A stretch of 64,000 nucleotides of DNA from Pseudobacteriovorax antillogorgiicola (GTDB lineage Bacteria; Bdellovibrionota_B; Oligoflexia; Oligoflexales; RGVZ01): the NCBI GenBank assembly GCA_945898195.1, contig CAMDHM010000007.1, forward strand, positions 1-64,000. The letters run 5' to 3'. The translations under genes and the position numbers were made by a program. Below are positions 27,362-37,374 of the stretch, one piece after another (within the stretch, counting starts at the first letter, position 1; every line of letters begins with the position of its first letter). Below the pieces are notes generated by a model. It ran no database searches. It saw nothing but the letters and a program-made list of their open reading frames with translations, and had not been told where the DNA came from.

Positions 27362-28894
27362 GTGAATCTTCGCCGTCAGGTATCGCAAAGCATAGGTGAG
27401 GAGACCTCCTCCGGAAAACCATTTGTCATCGCCATTCTCGCTGCCACCAGTGGTTCCACATATCACAAATCTGGCACCCGAATGATCGTCAGACAAAACG
27501 GCACATGGACCGGAATGTTAAGCGGTGGCTGCTTGGAGACAGGCATCGCGGAGGCTGCGCTCGCGGCCTTAAGCGCGCAGACGCCAACAACTCTTTACTA
27601 TGACACCACTGACGACGCGGATGTGACGTTGGGATCAGGCTTGGGCTGCAAAGGCTCACTGACGATCGCCTTGATTCCTTTTGACGGGAGTTCAACGCCA
27701 TTAAAAGACTCCGATCTTGATAGTCACATCAAGGATTCGTTGGAGTTTTTGGGCCTTCCCGGAGGCTCCATAAAACCCCTAGCTGAACGGCGGGACCTGG
27801 TTATTTTTGGCGCCGGCGTTGACGCGAAGCCGCTCTGTCAGTGGGCCAGCGATCTCGACTGGAATGTATCCATCGTGGATCCGAGGCCGGCATTCGTGTC
27901 CTATGAGAATTTTCCAGAAGCCACCCAGATATTTCAGGCACATCTGACCCGTGAGCTTGCCGACGAAATTTTTCACGACAAATCAAACCCGGCGTTCGCG
28001 ATTATCATGACCCACAATTTCAACCGGGATATTGATATTCTCAAAATGCTAATCCATTACGATCTGCCCTACATCGGACTGCTCGGACCTGGAAAAAGAG
28101 CTCACGACATCATGAAAAAATTGACCCCACGCGATCGTCACGCTCTCGCGCCCGTGTTGCGCGCTCCAATGGGACTTAGTCTTGGTGGCTATGGTCCGGA
28201 GGCCATCGCGATCGCGACTCTCGCGGAGACACAATCAGAGCGATACAAAACACACCCGGAGACAAGACGTTATGAACCAATTGATCGTAGACCGGACGTT
28301 ATTATCCTGGCCGCGGGAATGTCCTCGCGCATGGGATCACCAAAACAGCTAATAAAAATTAACAATGAAACTTTGATCAGACGGGCTGTCGTCACGGCCG
28401 GGAAATCCAGCGCTGGCAATATATTCGTGGTCGTTGGCCCGTCTTCTCAGGCAATCAGGCGTGAGCTTGATGGTCTCTCTGTGACATTCATCGATAATCC
28501 TGACTTTCACGAAGGTATCGCGTCATCGATTGTCGCCGGCATCAAGGGACTTCCCGCGGACAGCCGCACGGCGTTGATTATGACATGTGACCAGCCACTG
28601 ATTACTGAGCGGGACCTGAATGATCTCATCACTGTTTTTGAGAAGAAGCTTTGCCCCGTCGCCGCGATGACCTACGATGGCATCCTAGGCGTGCCCGCGT
28701 TGTTTGATGTTTATGTATATCCAGATCTTTTGAGCTTAAAAGGCAACGGCGGGGCGAAAACCGTCATTCAGCGTTTCTCCGACGAAGTGGCGACCTGTCC
28801 CTGCCCTCGCGCATCAACGGATTGCGACACTCCGGATGATATTTTAAAAATCCAAGCTGTAATCGAGTCAGTTACAGGAGAGAGGGCGACATGA
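27362..28894 (+). CDS. XdhC-MocA fusion: molybdenum hydroxylase maturation factor
   Basis: A 510-aa fusion with GTG start (AAGGA 6 bases upstream). The N-terminal part is XdhC/CoxI-like ([14 protein letters not shown], then LSGGCLE), followed by its Rossmann domain ([13 protein letters not shown]). The C-terminal part is a MocA-like nucleotidyltransferase: [13 protein letters not shown] (316-328), then TCDQPLI. XdhC proteins bind and protect Moco and aid sulfuration; MocA makes molybdopterin cytosine dinucleotide. The fusion thus couples MCD synthesis with insertion. Its stop overlaps the ATG of the Fe-S subunit (ATGA), so it serves the enzyme encoded downstream. Confidence 0.9.
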   Translation: MNLRRQVSQSIGEETSSGKPFVIAILAATSGSTYHKSGTRMIVRQNGTWTGMLSGGCLETGIAEAALAALSAQTPTTLYYDTTDDADVTLGSGLGCKGSLTIALIPFDGSSTPLKDSDLDSHIKDSLEFLGLPGGSIKPLAERRDLVIFGAGVDAKPLCQWASDLDWNVSIVDPRPAFVSYENFPEATQIFQAHLTRELADEIFHDKSNPAFAIIMTHNFNRDIDILKMLIHYDLPYIGLLGPGKRAHDIMKKLTPRDRHALAPVLRAPMGLSLGGYGPEAIAIATLAETQSERYKTHPETRRYEPIDRRPDVIILAAGMSSRMGSPKQLIKINNETLIRRAVVTAGKSSAGNIFVVVGPSSQAIRRELDGLSVTFIDNPDFHEGIASSIVAGIKGLPADSRTALIMTCDQPLITERDLNDLITVFEKKLCPVAAMTYDGILGVPALFDVYVYPDLLSLKGNGGAKTVIQRFSDEVATCPCPRASTDCDTPDDILKIQAVIESVTGERAT

Positions 28895-29352
28895 TTTCAT
28901 TTACGATAAATGGTGAGAGCAAAAGTTCCGATGTTGATCCGGAAACACCACTGCTATGGGTTATCCGTGATCATATTGGCTTACAAGGAACAAAATTCGG
29001 CTGCGGCATGGCCCTTTGCGGGGCATGCACGGTGCACATGAATGGCGATCCAATCCGGTCCTGCTCAGTCCCGTTGTCCGCGGTCAGCGGTCAGAAAATA
29101 ACCACCATTGAGGGGCTCGGTAAAAATGGACTCACCGAGGTCCAAAAGGCATGGCTTGAGCACGGAGTTCCCCAATGCGGCTACTGCCAGTCGGGACAAA
29201 TCATGTCTGCAACGGCGTTGCTCGCCAAAAACCCAAACCCAAGTGATGATGACATTGACACCGCGATGAGCGGCAATATCTGCCGCTGCGGCACCTACCC
29301 GCGGATCAGGGCGGCCATACATACCGCTGCGAAAAATATGAAACATCCTTAA
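28891..29352 (+). CDS. 2Fe-2S subunit of a molybdenum hydroxylase (IorA/CoxS-like)
   Basis: A 153-aa small subunit with two clusters. The plant-ferredoxin type has Cys in [11 protein letters not shown] with a later Cys; the helical-bundle type has CGYCQSGQ and CRCGTY. It passes electrons from the molybdenum centre. It has no signal peptide and would leave the cell by hitchhiking on the Tat signal of the large subunit. Coupled to the XdhC-MocA gene. Confidence 0.93.
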   Translation: MISFTINGESKSSDVDPETPLLWVIRDHIGLQGTKFGCGMALCGACTVHMNGDPIRSCSVPLSAVSGQKITTIEGLGKNGLTEVQKAWLEHGVPQCGYCQSGQIMSATALLAKNPNPSDDDIDTAMSGNICRCGTYPRIRAAIHTAAKNMKHP

Positions 29353-29391
29353 TTCGACTTTGAATGCCGTGCCGAACACAAGGAGCACAAC

Positions 29392-31599
29392 ATGCTTGAT
29401 CAGAATATCTCACGCAGAAACTTCCTCCAGGGAACAGCCGCGACCGCGGCCAGCCTTATCGTTGGCATCGATCTGGTGACCGATAAAGCTTTTGCCTCAG
29501 AGACTTTGGTCATGTCGTTACCGAACCCCTGGCTAAGAATCGATTCTGATTCCATTACATTTGTTCTGGACAAAACAGAGATGGGGCAGGGCATTAACAC
29601 CGCGCTTGCCATGATTGTCGCCGAGGAGCTCGATGTCGACCTGGAGCAACTGACCATTGAAAACGCCATCGCGGACCGGATTTACACCACGCACAATGAC
29701 CTAGGTGCGCAAATGACCGGTGGAAGCTCAAGTGTGCGCAACAGCTGGCAGCCTCTCAAAAAAATCGCGGCCACCGCGCGGCAGATGCTCATTCAAGCAG
29801 CAGCGAAAGAATGGAACGTCGATCCCGCGGAATGCCGCACCGCGTCTGGAATGATTTACCACGATAAAACGGCGAAAAAAGGGCCTTATGGAACCTTCGC
29901 CGGCGCCGCCCGAAAATTGCCTGTTCCCGCGCCCCAATTCAAAGATCCGGCGACGTACCGCTACGTCGCCAAAGCGACAAAGCGGGTCGACGGCCACGCG
30001 AAAGTCACCGGCCAGACAAAGTACGGAATCGATACCGTTATCCCGGGGATGCTATCAGCCACCATTGTCCGCTGCCCCGTTTTTGGCGGCAACGTCAAAT
30101 CACTTCATGATAAACAGGCCAAAGCATCACCCGGCGTAAAACACATCATAAACACGGGCACCTCCGTCGCGGTACTCGCTGATACATATTGGCAGGCGCG
30201 TCAGGCAGCGAAACTGCTAACGATTACTTGGTATGACGGCGAGCTCGCGGGTCTGTCCTCGGACAAAATTCGCCAGGAATTTATCGAGCTGGCGAAAAAA
30301 GACGGTAAAGTGACGCGTGAAGATGGTGACGTCAAAAATAAAGACAAACTCGCAGTTAAAACAATCGACGCCGTCTATGAAACCCCCTATCTGGCCCATG
30401 CCACCATGGAACCCCAAAATTGCGTCGCCAGGGTGACATCAGACTCCTGCGAGGTCTGGGCCCCAACACAAACTCCTGGTGTCTGCATGGAGGTTGTCCG
30501 TGGTATTACGGGGCTTGCCGCGAGTAAAATCAAGATTCACACGACTGCCATCGGCGGTGGATTTGGCCGCAGGCTCGTCGCAGACTACGTTGCCGAGGCC
30601 GTGACACTTGCCAAAGAGGTGAACGTCCCGGTCAGAGTCCTTTGGTCCAGAGAGGAGGACATGCGGCATGATTTTTACCGCCCCATCAGCTACAACGTCA
30701 TGTCTGGCGGAATCGACCAGACCGGAAATCCACTATTCTGGAAACACCGGGTCATCGGACCCGCGATCCTGGCGCAATTTCTCCCTCACGCCATTGGCGC
30801 CATGATACCTCCCTGGATGCCGCCATCCGTAAGCAAACTGCTGGGAAAATTCACCGGTTTCACCTTCCACGGATTAAAAGTTGACGACACATCAACGGAA
30901 GGGGCAAAAGACATTCCCTATAAAGTTCCGAACATCCTGGTGGATTACCATTACGCCGATCCCGGCGTTCCGGTCGGGTTCTGGCGATCTGTGGGTCATT
31001 CTCATCAGGCGTTTATGGTCGAGAGTTTTATTGACGAGCTGGCGAACCTCGCCGGCAAAGACCCGTATATATACCGCCGTGAACTGCTGGCAGACCAACC
31101 TCGCAACCTCGGTGTCCTTGACCGTGTGGCGAAAGAAATTAATTGGTCATCACCCGCGCCCAAGGGAATTTTTAGGGGAATCGCTCAGCACGCTTGCTTC
31201 GGGAGTTTTTGTGCCGAAGCTGTCGAGGCGAGCGTCAGCGAATCAGGCGACATCAAAGTCCATCGCGTCGTGGCGGCCATTGACTGCGGCCCGGTCGTGA
31301 ATCCAGACGGCGTGAGAGCGCAGTTGGAAAGCGCGATCATATTTGGCCTTTCTGCAGCCCTCAAAGGGGAGATTACCATCGAGAATGGCCAGGTCAAACA
31401 AAGTAACTTCCACGACTATGCCGTGCTGCGGATAAATGAGACGCCCAAAATCGAGACGCATATTATAGAAAGTACAGAGCCTGTTACAGGTGTGGGCGAG
31501 CCCGGTCTGCCGCCAGTGGCACCCGCCCTCGCGAACGCCCTATTCGCTGCGACCGGAAAACGCTTAAGGAAACTTCCGCTCAGCCTAAATAACCTATGA
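29392..31599 (+). CDS. Molybdopterin-binding subunit, isoquinoline 1-oxidoreductase/aldehyde dehydrogenase type
   Basis: A 735-aa large subunit of the xanthine oxidase family. A Tat signal (SRRNFLQG, cleavage near AFA-S) sends the folded complex to the periplasm. Family marks include EMGQGINTALAMIVAEEL, GGFGRR, the Moco-binding segments TGGSSSVRNSW and FWRSVGHSHQ, and the active-site Glu region GVGEPGLPP. There is no FAD subunit gene, so the acceptor is probably a cytochrome c or quinone-linked carrier encoded elsewhere. Substrate (N-heterocycle or aldehyde) unknown. AAGGAG precedes the ATG. Ends 15 bases from the convergent fusion gene. Confidence 0.92.
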   Translation: MLDQNISRRNFLQGTAATAASLIVGIDLVTDKAFASETLVMSLPNPWLRIDSDSITFVLDKTEMGQGINTALAMIVAEELDVDLEQLTIENAIADRIYTTHNDLGAQMTGGSSSVRNSWQPLKKIAATARQMLIQAAAKEWNVDPAECRTASGMIYHDKTAKKGPYGTFAGAARKLPVPAPQFKDPATYRYVAKATKRVDGHAKVTGQTKYGIDTVIPGMLSATIVRCPVFGGNVKSLHDKQAKASPGVKHIINTGTSVAVLADTYWQARQAAKLLTITWYDGELAGLSSDKIRQEFIELAKKDGKVTREDGDVKNKDKLAVKTIDAVYETPYLAHATMEPQNCVARVTSDSCEVWAPTQTPGVCMEVVRGITGLAASKIKIHTTAIGGGFGRRLVADYVAEAVTLAKEVNVPVRVLWSREEDMRHDFYRPISYNVMSGGIDQTGNPLFWKHRVIGPAILAQFLPHAIGAMIPPWMPPSVSKLLGKFTGFTFHGLKVDDTSTEGAKDIPYKVPNILVDYHYADPGVPVGFWRSVGHSHQAFMVESFIDELANLAGKDPYIYRRELLADQPRNLGVLDRVAKEINWSSPAPKGIFRGIAQHACFGSFCAEAVEASVSESGDIKVHRVVAAIDCGPVVNPDGVRAQLESAIIFGLSAALKGEITIENGQVKQSNFHDYAVLRINETPKIETHIIESTEPVTGVGEPGLPPVAPALANALFAATGKRLRKLPLSLNNL

Positions 31600-31614
31600 T
31601 GTGATAATTCAAGG

Positions 31615-32919
31615 TTACATGAATCGGATCGCTCCCAAGTCCTGGCTAGAGACATATCCGCTGTAGGCCCGATTCATCGCTTCGCTGATGGACTGAACAA
31701 GAGCCAAACATTTTTGGAGCTGAGCCTCGTTACTCAGACTGTGCACCAGAACATGCTGGACGCTCGCCCAATGACCGTCTTCGCCACCATCTGTACCGAC
31801 GTGGGACCTGATGAATTTCGTTGCCGAGCGTGGATGGGCAATCCCCCAACCTTCCACACATGTCTCCAGTGCATCGATGAACGTGGGGTCCATAAACGCA
31901 GACAATCCTTCTGCCACCAGCGGAACCGTCAGAAACAGGACGGGGTCTCGTTCGAATGAAACAAGGCTCTGCTGCAGCGTCATGAATTGAAGGATGTCTG
32001 CCGCCGGCGCCATGTGATTTATTACCCAGTCAACATCCCAGCCAATGGCGGTAAGATCCCGTTCAAGAAGCCTCTCGTGATCAATCTCGCCTTTCAGATG
32101 CTCGATGAAGTGGCCGCGCAGGACCGGATCACTGGTAGCTGAAATCACTTGGGCCAGAAGCCTCGTCGTCCAGCGGACATACTGGTGCAAGTTGGCAATG
32201 GCTTCGCCATATTGATTGCGAGTCAGCGTCCCGTCGGCCACACGCTTGAACCAGAGGTTGTCATAGGCAGACTTGATGCCGCGTTTTGCCGCAGCAATAA
32301 TTTCATCTGCCATCAGTTCTCGACAGACAAAATTCCGCAATGTTCTTGTCATCGAGAGGAAGCAACGTTGAGCTAAATAATCAAGGGGACCATAGGTTGC
32401 GATGACGTCGTAGAATTCCCCGTCGGCGCCCTGAACTTTTCTTTTGGGGCAGCCAGGAATTTCTTTGCACCCAAGAATTCTCTGGGCCGCCGATTCACCC
32501 TGCTCGACATACCCAACTCCGTGACGCCTGCCATGCATGCGCCCCCATCGCATTGCAACGTAAAGCAATAAACTGACAATGCCTCGGTTTCTTGCGTGGG
32601 ACGCTACGACGGAACGTGATGAGAGGATCGCATCCCGCAAAAACTCAGGCGGAATTCCCGAATATTCAGAGAAATCGGATTCATCAGCCAACATGACGTG
32701 AGTTGCGGCAAGCAGGACTCCCGCACCGTCGTAAATACCGATATGCGTGCCAAATTCATCATTGGGACCCAACAACTTCGCGTCGGGTAGAAAACCGCGC
32801 TCCTCGACAAATCCCTTGCGCCGAAGTTCAACAATTTCCGCGGGGAAGTTTCGCCCGCTAAAGAACTTCACACCAATGTCGTTCGACCGGTAAGGCTTGT
32901 TGTCAACTTCGATATTCAT
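31615..32919 (-). CDS. GNAT-like acyltransferase fused to a haem-oxygenase-like diiron domain
   Basis: A 434-aa two-domain protein. Residues 1-190 look like a GNAT/autoinducer-synthase-type fold (ELRRKGFVEERGF near 31, SRSVVASHARNRGIVSLLLY near 101). Residues 200-420 are helical and carry possible metal ligands in the style of haem-oxygenase-like diiron oxidases: E278 and H281 (GEIDHE), E338, H373, D377 and H383 (SHVGTDGGEDGHW). Such domains hydroxylate amines, cleave C-C bonds or desaturate. The fusion suggests an enzyme that makes and then oxidises an acylated small molecule. AGGAAG precedes the ATG by 9 bases. Divergent from an orphan histidine kinase. Confidence 0.7.
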   Translation of the reverse strand: MNIEVDNKPYRSNDIGVKFFSGRNFPAEIVELRRKGFVEERGFLPDAKLLGPNDEFGTHIGIYDGAGVLLAATHVMLADESDFSEYSGIPPEFLRDAILSSRSVVASHARNRGIVSLLLYVAMRWGRMHGRRHGVGYVEQGESAAQRILGCKEIPGCPKRKVQGADGEFYDVIATYGPLDYLAQRCFLSMTRTLRNFVCRELMADEIIAAAKRGIKSAYDNLWFKRVADGTLTRNQYGEAIANLHQYVRWTTRLLAQVISATSDPVLRGHFIEHLKGEIDHERLLERDLTAIGWDVDWVINHMAPAADILQFMTLQQSLVSFERDPVLFLTVPLVAEGLSAFMDPTFIDALETCVEGWGIAHPRSATKFIRSHVGTDGGEDGHWASVQHVLVHSLSNEAQLQKCLALVQSISEAMNRAYSGYVSSQDLGAIRFM

Positions 32920-33102
32920 GACTTTTACTTCCTATTTATATTGCGTCTAACACACCACAATCAAACACCAAACCTGCCAGCTAATAGCTACAAACCACCA
33001 ATAGACTCACTGTTTTTAGTTCATTTTTAAGCACCAGCCCGCCGATGGATCAGGCAGTTTGGGAAACGGTGTTTTAATCGACACGCACCAACAGGAGCTT
33101 CG

Positions 33103-34455
33103 ATGCCAGAGACAGTGACAGAGAAAACAACAGGGGGTGAAGTTCCATTTGATGGGACGGCCGTGACTGGAGAGTCCGGCGTTCTCGATTCGCTGGCCTG
33201 GCTAAGCGACGCCGAAATCAACACTGAGGTTGAACGGATCCATAAAACACTCACTAAAAAAGTTGTCATTCCGCTTATGGCAGTCATGACCATTGCTTTT
33301 TATGCAAGTGGATTCCAAAATACGACCTACCACATCGTGATCGTGATCCTGGGCCTCGTGATCGCAGCGCTCAATGCCTGGATATCTAACAAAACTGAAG
33401 AATGGCACTTTCAATCGGGTTGGCGAACCGACAGCTGGGATGCAGGACGGTGGCTCGTGAGCGTTTTGGGTTTTGACCTTTTTCTGCTATATGGCTACAG
33501 CCCGTCCCTAACGGTAACATTTTCGTCGTGGACGATCTTGATTGTCTCTGCCCAATCGGACCTATTCAACAAAAGACTGCGCAACGTCGTCGTCTTTCTT
33601 TGCTGGGCGGCAGGTGCCGTAGCCATCTTGATCTGGTATCCCTTCGACCCGCTCGGTACACGACTTTTTGCGATCCTTGCCATGTTGCTGATCTGTGTTC
33701 TTTTTGAACGCCTGGAATCATACTGGTGCAGCGAATTGGTGCGCAGGCGAAAAATTGAACGGATTCAGAATCACGCCCAAGAGCGGCTTGTGCATGCCGA
33801 GCGGGATGCGCAGATTGGCGCCCAGGTCAGAACCGTGTCCCATGAGTTGGGAAACTTGATTAATATTTTGCAGTTGAGCAATTCACTGGACAGTGAACTC
33901 AATCGGGAGCAACTGACTCGAACGCTGTTCTACATCACGAAGATCAATCGTCTGATCCTCCGCGACATTGATAAGCGCGCACCAAGACAGGAAATCCGAA
34001 TAAAAGAATTGATGTCGGACATTGTCTTGTTGATCCGGCCTGAAGTGATCACCACGCCCTGCCGCTTTCAGATCAACGCGTCCCAGGATGTCCTAGAACA
34101 TCGGATCAACGAACGAACCGGTTCGCTGTTCTTGATCATTCACAACCTCGTAAGAAACGGACTGCACGCCATCAATGATGCAAAGCTGAAGGTCAATCAT
34201 GGAAAAATTGAAATTGGAGCAGAGCTACATGGCAAGGAAATTCGGATGACAATCGCCGACAATGGCGTCGGGATGAGCGAACAAACTCTGGAACAGTTGT
34301 TTTCTGGCCGATCCCGCTCGATCAAGCGGGGTAGGCACGGTCTGGGATTCGGGTTTGTGCTAGACGAATGTGCAAGGAACGGCTTCAACTTATCAGTATC
34401 GTCTGTGCCTAGCGAGGGAACAATCATGACCATGGTTATACCCGTTACAGCCTGA
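33103..34455 (+). CDS. Orphan membrane sensor histidine kinase
   Basis: A 450-aa kinase. An N-terminal cytoplasmic stretch of about 50 residues is followed by several membrane helices (about 53-70, 77-95, 117-131, 142-150, 162-180 and 186-202), a coiled-coil-like linker, then H-box VSHELGN with His247, N-box NLVRNGLHA, DNGVGM and GLGFGF. There is no HAMP, PAS or receiver domain and no response regulator nearby. AGGAG lies 5 bases before the ATG. The divergent 183-bp spacing places it with the GNAT/diiron fusion gene. Confidence 0.9.
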   Translation: MPETVTEKTTGGEVPFDGTAVTGESGVLDSLAWLSDAEINTEVERIHKTLTKKVVIPLMAVMTIAFYASGFQNTTYHIVIVILGLVIAALNAWISNKTEEWHFQSGWRTDSWDAGRWLVSVLGFDLFLLYGYSPSLTVTFSSWTILIVSAQSDLFNKRLRNVVVFLCWAAGAVAILIWYPFDPLGTRLFAILAMLLICVLFERLESYWCSELVRRRKIERIQNHAQERLVHAERDAQIGAQVRTVSHELGNLINILQLSNSLDSELNREQLTRTLFYITKINRLILRDIDKRAPRQEIRIKELMSDIVLLIRPEVITTPCRFQINASQDVLEHRINERTGSLFLIIHNLVRNGLHAINDAKLKVNHGKIEIGAELHGKEIRMTIADNGVGMSEQTLEQLFSGRSRSIKRGRHGLGFGFVLDECARNGFNLSVSSVPSEGTIMTMVIPVTA

Positions 34456-34485
34456 TGATCCCACTCGGTCAGGGAGGTTGACGCC

Positions 34486-34599
34486 ATGAATTTACAAGTA
34501 ATCAGTATCAGACGGGCACCGGACTTTATTTTGAAGTCAGGTCAGATGCACCGTGCAAGGCATCGGTCCAGGATTTCAAGGGCGATGGCGATTTCGTGA
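34486..34599 (+). CDS. Possible 37-aa ORF with a good ribosome site
   Basis: AGGGAGG lies 8 bases upstream of ATG 34486, and the frame runs 37 codons to a TGA at 34597-34599. It is basic (many R) and has no recognised motif. Its 3' half is antisense to the end of the aminotransferase gene, so chance is likely. Confidence 0.2.
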   Translation: MNLQVISIRRAPDFILKSGQMHRARHRSRISRAMAIS

Positions 34600-35855
34600 G
34601 GCCCACAAATCAAAGGTGGTGCAAAACGAATGGTCGAGGCGCCGCAGCCCAGGAGCAAAAGACCTTCGCGAAACGCCATTTGTTCCAGTTCTGCCATGGC
34701 GTTGGGGATCGATTGTTTGGTGACCGGGTCTGCCAATTCCATACCAATCATGAATCCAGGTCCACGCACATCGATGATGCAGGGGTGACGTTCGGCGAGT
34801 TTCCTTAGGCCGCTGGTCAGGAGCTCGCCGTTCTGGCGAATCTCTGGCAGGATTTTTTCGACGACTTCCAACGTGGCAATCGCCGCGGCACAGCTGACGT
34901 TGTTGCCACCGAAAGTGCTGCCGTGGCTGCCGCGGGTCCAGTCCATGACTTCCTCGCGGGCGATGATGGCTCCAATTGGAAGTCCCGATCCCAACCCCTT
35001 CGCCGTCAGCAGGATGTCCGGAGCAACGTCGAAGTAGTCTGCCGCATACATCTCGCCCGTCCGCCCCACGCCACTTTGAACCTCATCAAATACCAGCATG
35101 ATGCCGTGGCGATCACAAAGTCCGCGGAGGCCCTTTAAAAAGGATTTTGGCGGGACTACGTATCCGCCTTCGCCCTGAATTGGTTCGACAAAAATTGCGG
35201 CCAATTCATCGGGGCTGACCACGCGATTGAATAGCTGCTTTTCAATTTTATGGATTGCTTCAAGTCCGCAATCTTCTGGTGTCATCCCTTCCGGACGGCG
35301 TAGGACATCGGGATATTCAGCGTGAACAACGCCAGGCAGGAAGGGGCCAAAGTGCTCCCGTTGGCGGATCTTGGAGGCTGTCAGCGACAAGGCCCCCATC
35401 GTCCGGCCGTGGAAGCCACCGTAAAAAGACATCAGGCCTTTGCGCTTTGTGTGAAAGCGCGCCAACTTAATCGCACCTTCGATGGCCTCGGTTCCTGAGT
35501 TGGTCAAAAACACTCGCTTTTTACCCATACCCGGGACGTAGCTGGATAACTTTGTGCAGAGGCGTGAAAAAGATTCCGTATAAAAATCAGTGCCGCAAAT
35601 GTGCCAGACCTTTTCCAAAGATTCCCGTACGGCTCCCATAACATGGGGGTGTGCGTAACCAGTGGAGCTGACGGCAATCCCTGCCATCATGTCCAGGAAT
35701 CGATTGCCATCGACATCGTCGATGAAACAACCTTGGCCGCGGTCAGCAACCAGCGGGTATTCCTTGATGTAGGAGGGGGACGTGCAGGACTCGTCCTGTG
35801 CAATGATCGCTTTTCCGCGTGGTCCAGGCAGTGCTGTCTTGATTAATGGGCGCAT
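34542..35855 (-). CDS. Class III aminotransferase (4-aminobutyrate/ornithine type)
   Basis: A 437-aa PLP enzyme. Family marks are TNSGTEAIEGAIKLAR, FHGRTMGALSLT, FVEPIQGEGGY, the PLP-phosphate/Asp segment VFDEVQSGVGRTG, and the Schiff-base Lys in TAKGLGSGLPIGA. It transfers an omega-amino group (4-aminobutyrate, ornithine or similar) to 2-oxoglutarate. Last gene of the operon that starts at 41163, 4 bases after the dehydrogenase. With the dehydrogenase and the arginase at 20.7 kb it could complete arginine to ornithine to glutamate; this is inference. Confidence 0.88.
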   Translation of the reverse strand: MRPLIKTALPGPRGKAIIAQDESCTSPSYIKEYPLVADRGQGCFIDDVDGNRFLDMMAGIAVSSTGYAHPHVMGAVRESLEKVWHICGTDFYTESFSRLCTKLSSYVPGMGKKRVFLTNSGTEAIEGAIKLARFHTKRKGLMSFYGGFHGRTMGALSLTASKIRQREHFGPFLPGVVHAEYPDVLRRPEGMTPEDCGLEAIHKIEKQLFNRVVSPDELAAIFVEPIQGEGGYVVPPKSFLKGLRGLCDRHGIMLVFDEVQSGVGRTGEMYAADYFDVAPDILLTAKGLGSGLPIGAIIAREEVMDWTRGSHGSTFGGNNVSCAAAIATLEVVEKILPEIRQNGELLTSGLRKLAERHPCIIDVRGPGFMIGMELADPVTKQSIPNAMAELEQMAFREGLLLLGCGASTIRFAPPLICGPHEIAIALEILDRCLARCI

Positions 35856-35859
35856 GGAT

Positions 35860-37374
35860 TCACCTCATCCTTGTGCGAGATTGTTCCCGCATGAATTGCT
35901 CGACATAATAGGGGCCGCATCCACCTTTGCCAGTTGCACCACTGGCCTTCCATCCACAAAACGATTGCACACCTGGCCAGGCACCGGTGGTAGCCCCGGT
36001 CTTCCGATTGGCATAGAGTACGCCCGCCTCGGCCTCATCAAAGAAACGTGTGATGTCGCGGTCGTCACGGGAAAAAATTCCTGCCGTCAGGCCAAAGTCC
36101 GTCTGATTTAGGATGGCAAGGGCCTGATCCAGCGAACGGACCTCAGTCAGCCCGGCAAAGGGCAGAAAAAGTTCTTGCTGCATCAAATCATGATTGGGAT
36201 CCAGCTCGGCAAAGGTCGGCATCACATAGTGACCGGCCGGCAAACGGTCTGCGCAGTATTCATGGCGGTAAATGATCTTTCCGCCATTGGACGACGCCAA
36301 TGCGATAGCGCGTTCATTGCGCGCAACGCCAGCGGCATTGATCACTGGTCCAAGGCCGCAGTCGGCTGTCGAGGCTTCCGCGACTTTCAATGCCGCAGCG
36401 CGTTCAAGAAGTTTGGTGGTGAATTCTTTCCTGATGTCGGCATGGACCATAATCCGGGAGAGGGCGCTGCACTTTTGCCCGGTGAGGCCAAAGGCTGATT
36501 TGACGCAGCCCTCCGCTGCCTCGTCCAAGTTTGCGCTAGGCATGATGATGGCGCCATTTTTTCCACCGAGTTCCATCAAGCAAGGCTTGATCCAACGGCC
36601 ACTGCCGCAGGCGCGATGGATTTCCATGCCGGTTTTCACGCTGCCAGTAAAGGCAACGCCGGCGATCCCGCGGTGGGAAACAAGGGCTGCGCCAATGGAC
36701 TGGCCGCGACCCTGGCAAATTTGGAAGACCCCTTCAGGCAGCCCGGAGTCTCGCATCACGCCGAGCAACAGTTCACCGGTCCAAGGTGTCTCTTCGCTTG
36801 GTTTTAGGATGACAGAGTTTCCACCGAGGATTGCAGCACCGGACATGCCAGCTGCCAATGCAGCTGGGAAATTGAAGGGCGAGATTACGGCAAAAACCCC
36901 GTAGGGCCTCAGAAAACTTCCGGTTTCCTCGTTGGGCAGCAAGCTCTTTAGTGGACGAAAATGGCCCCCGGCAGCCACCACTTGATCCGCATAGTAATCG
37001 AGCAGATCGGCTGACTCGTCGACATCGCCGAAAGATTCAAGGCGATTCTTGCCGGCTTCAAGGCAGACCGCAGCAGAAAGTTCCATCCTGCGGCTGCGGA
37101 TGATCGCTGCCGCACGACGAACAACCGTAATGCGATGTTGCCACGATTGCGCGGCCCAAGATTTTTGAGCTTTTGCCGACAGGTCCACCATTTCGTCAAG
37201 GGCCGCAAGTGGAAATGCGCCAAACCGATGCAGGAGCTCGGAAGTGTTTGATGGATTGATCGAATCAATATGATCAACAGATCCGATTTTTTTTTCGTAT
37301 CCAATGACTGCCGGAAATTCCCTTCCAAGATTTTTGCGTTGGGCTGAAAGTACTAATTCAAAGGCGTTTTCCAT
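35860..37374 (-). CDS. Aldehyde dehydrogenase, probable glutamate-semialdehyde (P5C) dehydrogenase
   Basis: A 504-aa NAD-dependent enzyme. The ATG at 37374 has GGAGG 6 bases upstream and overlaps the thiolase 3' end by 17 bp. Family marks are SPFNFPAALAAGM, the catalytic Glu in MELGGKNGAI, and the catalytic Cys in GLTGQKCSALSR. The long N-terminal part with LEAGKNRLESFGDVDESADL resembles stand-alone P5C dehydrogenases (RocA/PutA-like), not simple succinate-semialdehyde enzymes. Product would be glutamate if that assignment holds. Confidence 0.85.
   Translation of the reverse strand: MENAFELVLSAQRKNLGREFPAVIGYEKKIGSVDHIDSINPSNTSELLHRFGAFPLAALDEMVDLSAKAQKSWAAQSWQHRITVVRRAAAIIRSRRMELSAAVCLEAGKNRLESFGDVDESADLLDYYADQVVAAGGHFRPLKSLLPNEETGSFLRPYGVFAVISPFNFPAALAAGMSGAAILGGNSVILKPSEETPWTGELLLGVMRDSGLPEGVFQICQGRGQSIGAALVSHRGIAGVAFTGSVKTGMEIHRACGSGRWIKPCLMELGGKNGAIIMPSANLDEAAEGCVKSAFGLTGQKCSALSRIMVHADIRKEFTTKLLERAAALKVAEASTADCGLGPVINAAGVARNERAIALASSNGGKIIYRHEYCADRLPAGHYVMPTFAELDPNHDLMQQELFLPFAGLTEVRSLDQALAILNQTDFGLTAGIFSRDDRDITRFFDEAEAGVLYANRKTGATTGAWPGVQSFCGWKASGATGKGGCGPYYVEQFMREQSRTRMR

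Noticed and set aside
36272-36904. 210-aa plus-strand ORF
   Set aside because: Shadow of the aldehyde dehydrogenase; catalytic motifs are in the minus frame.
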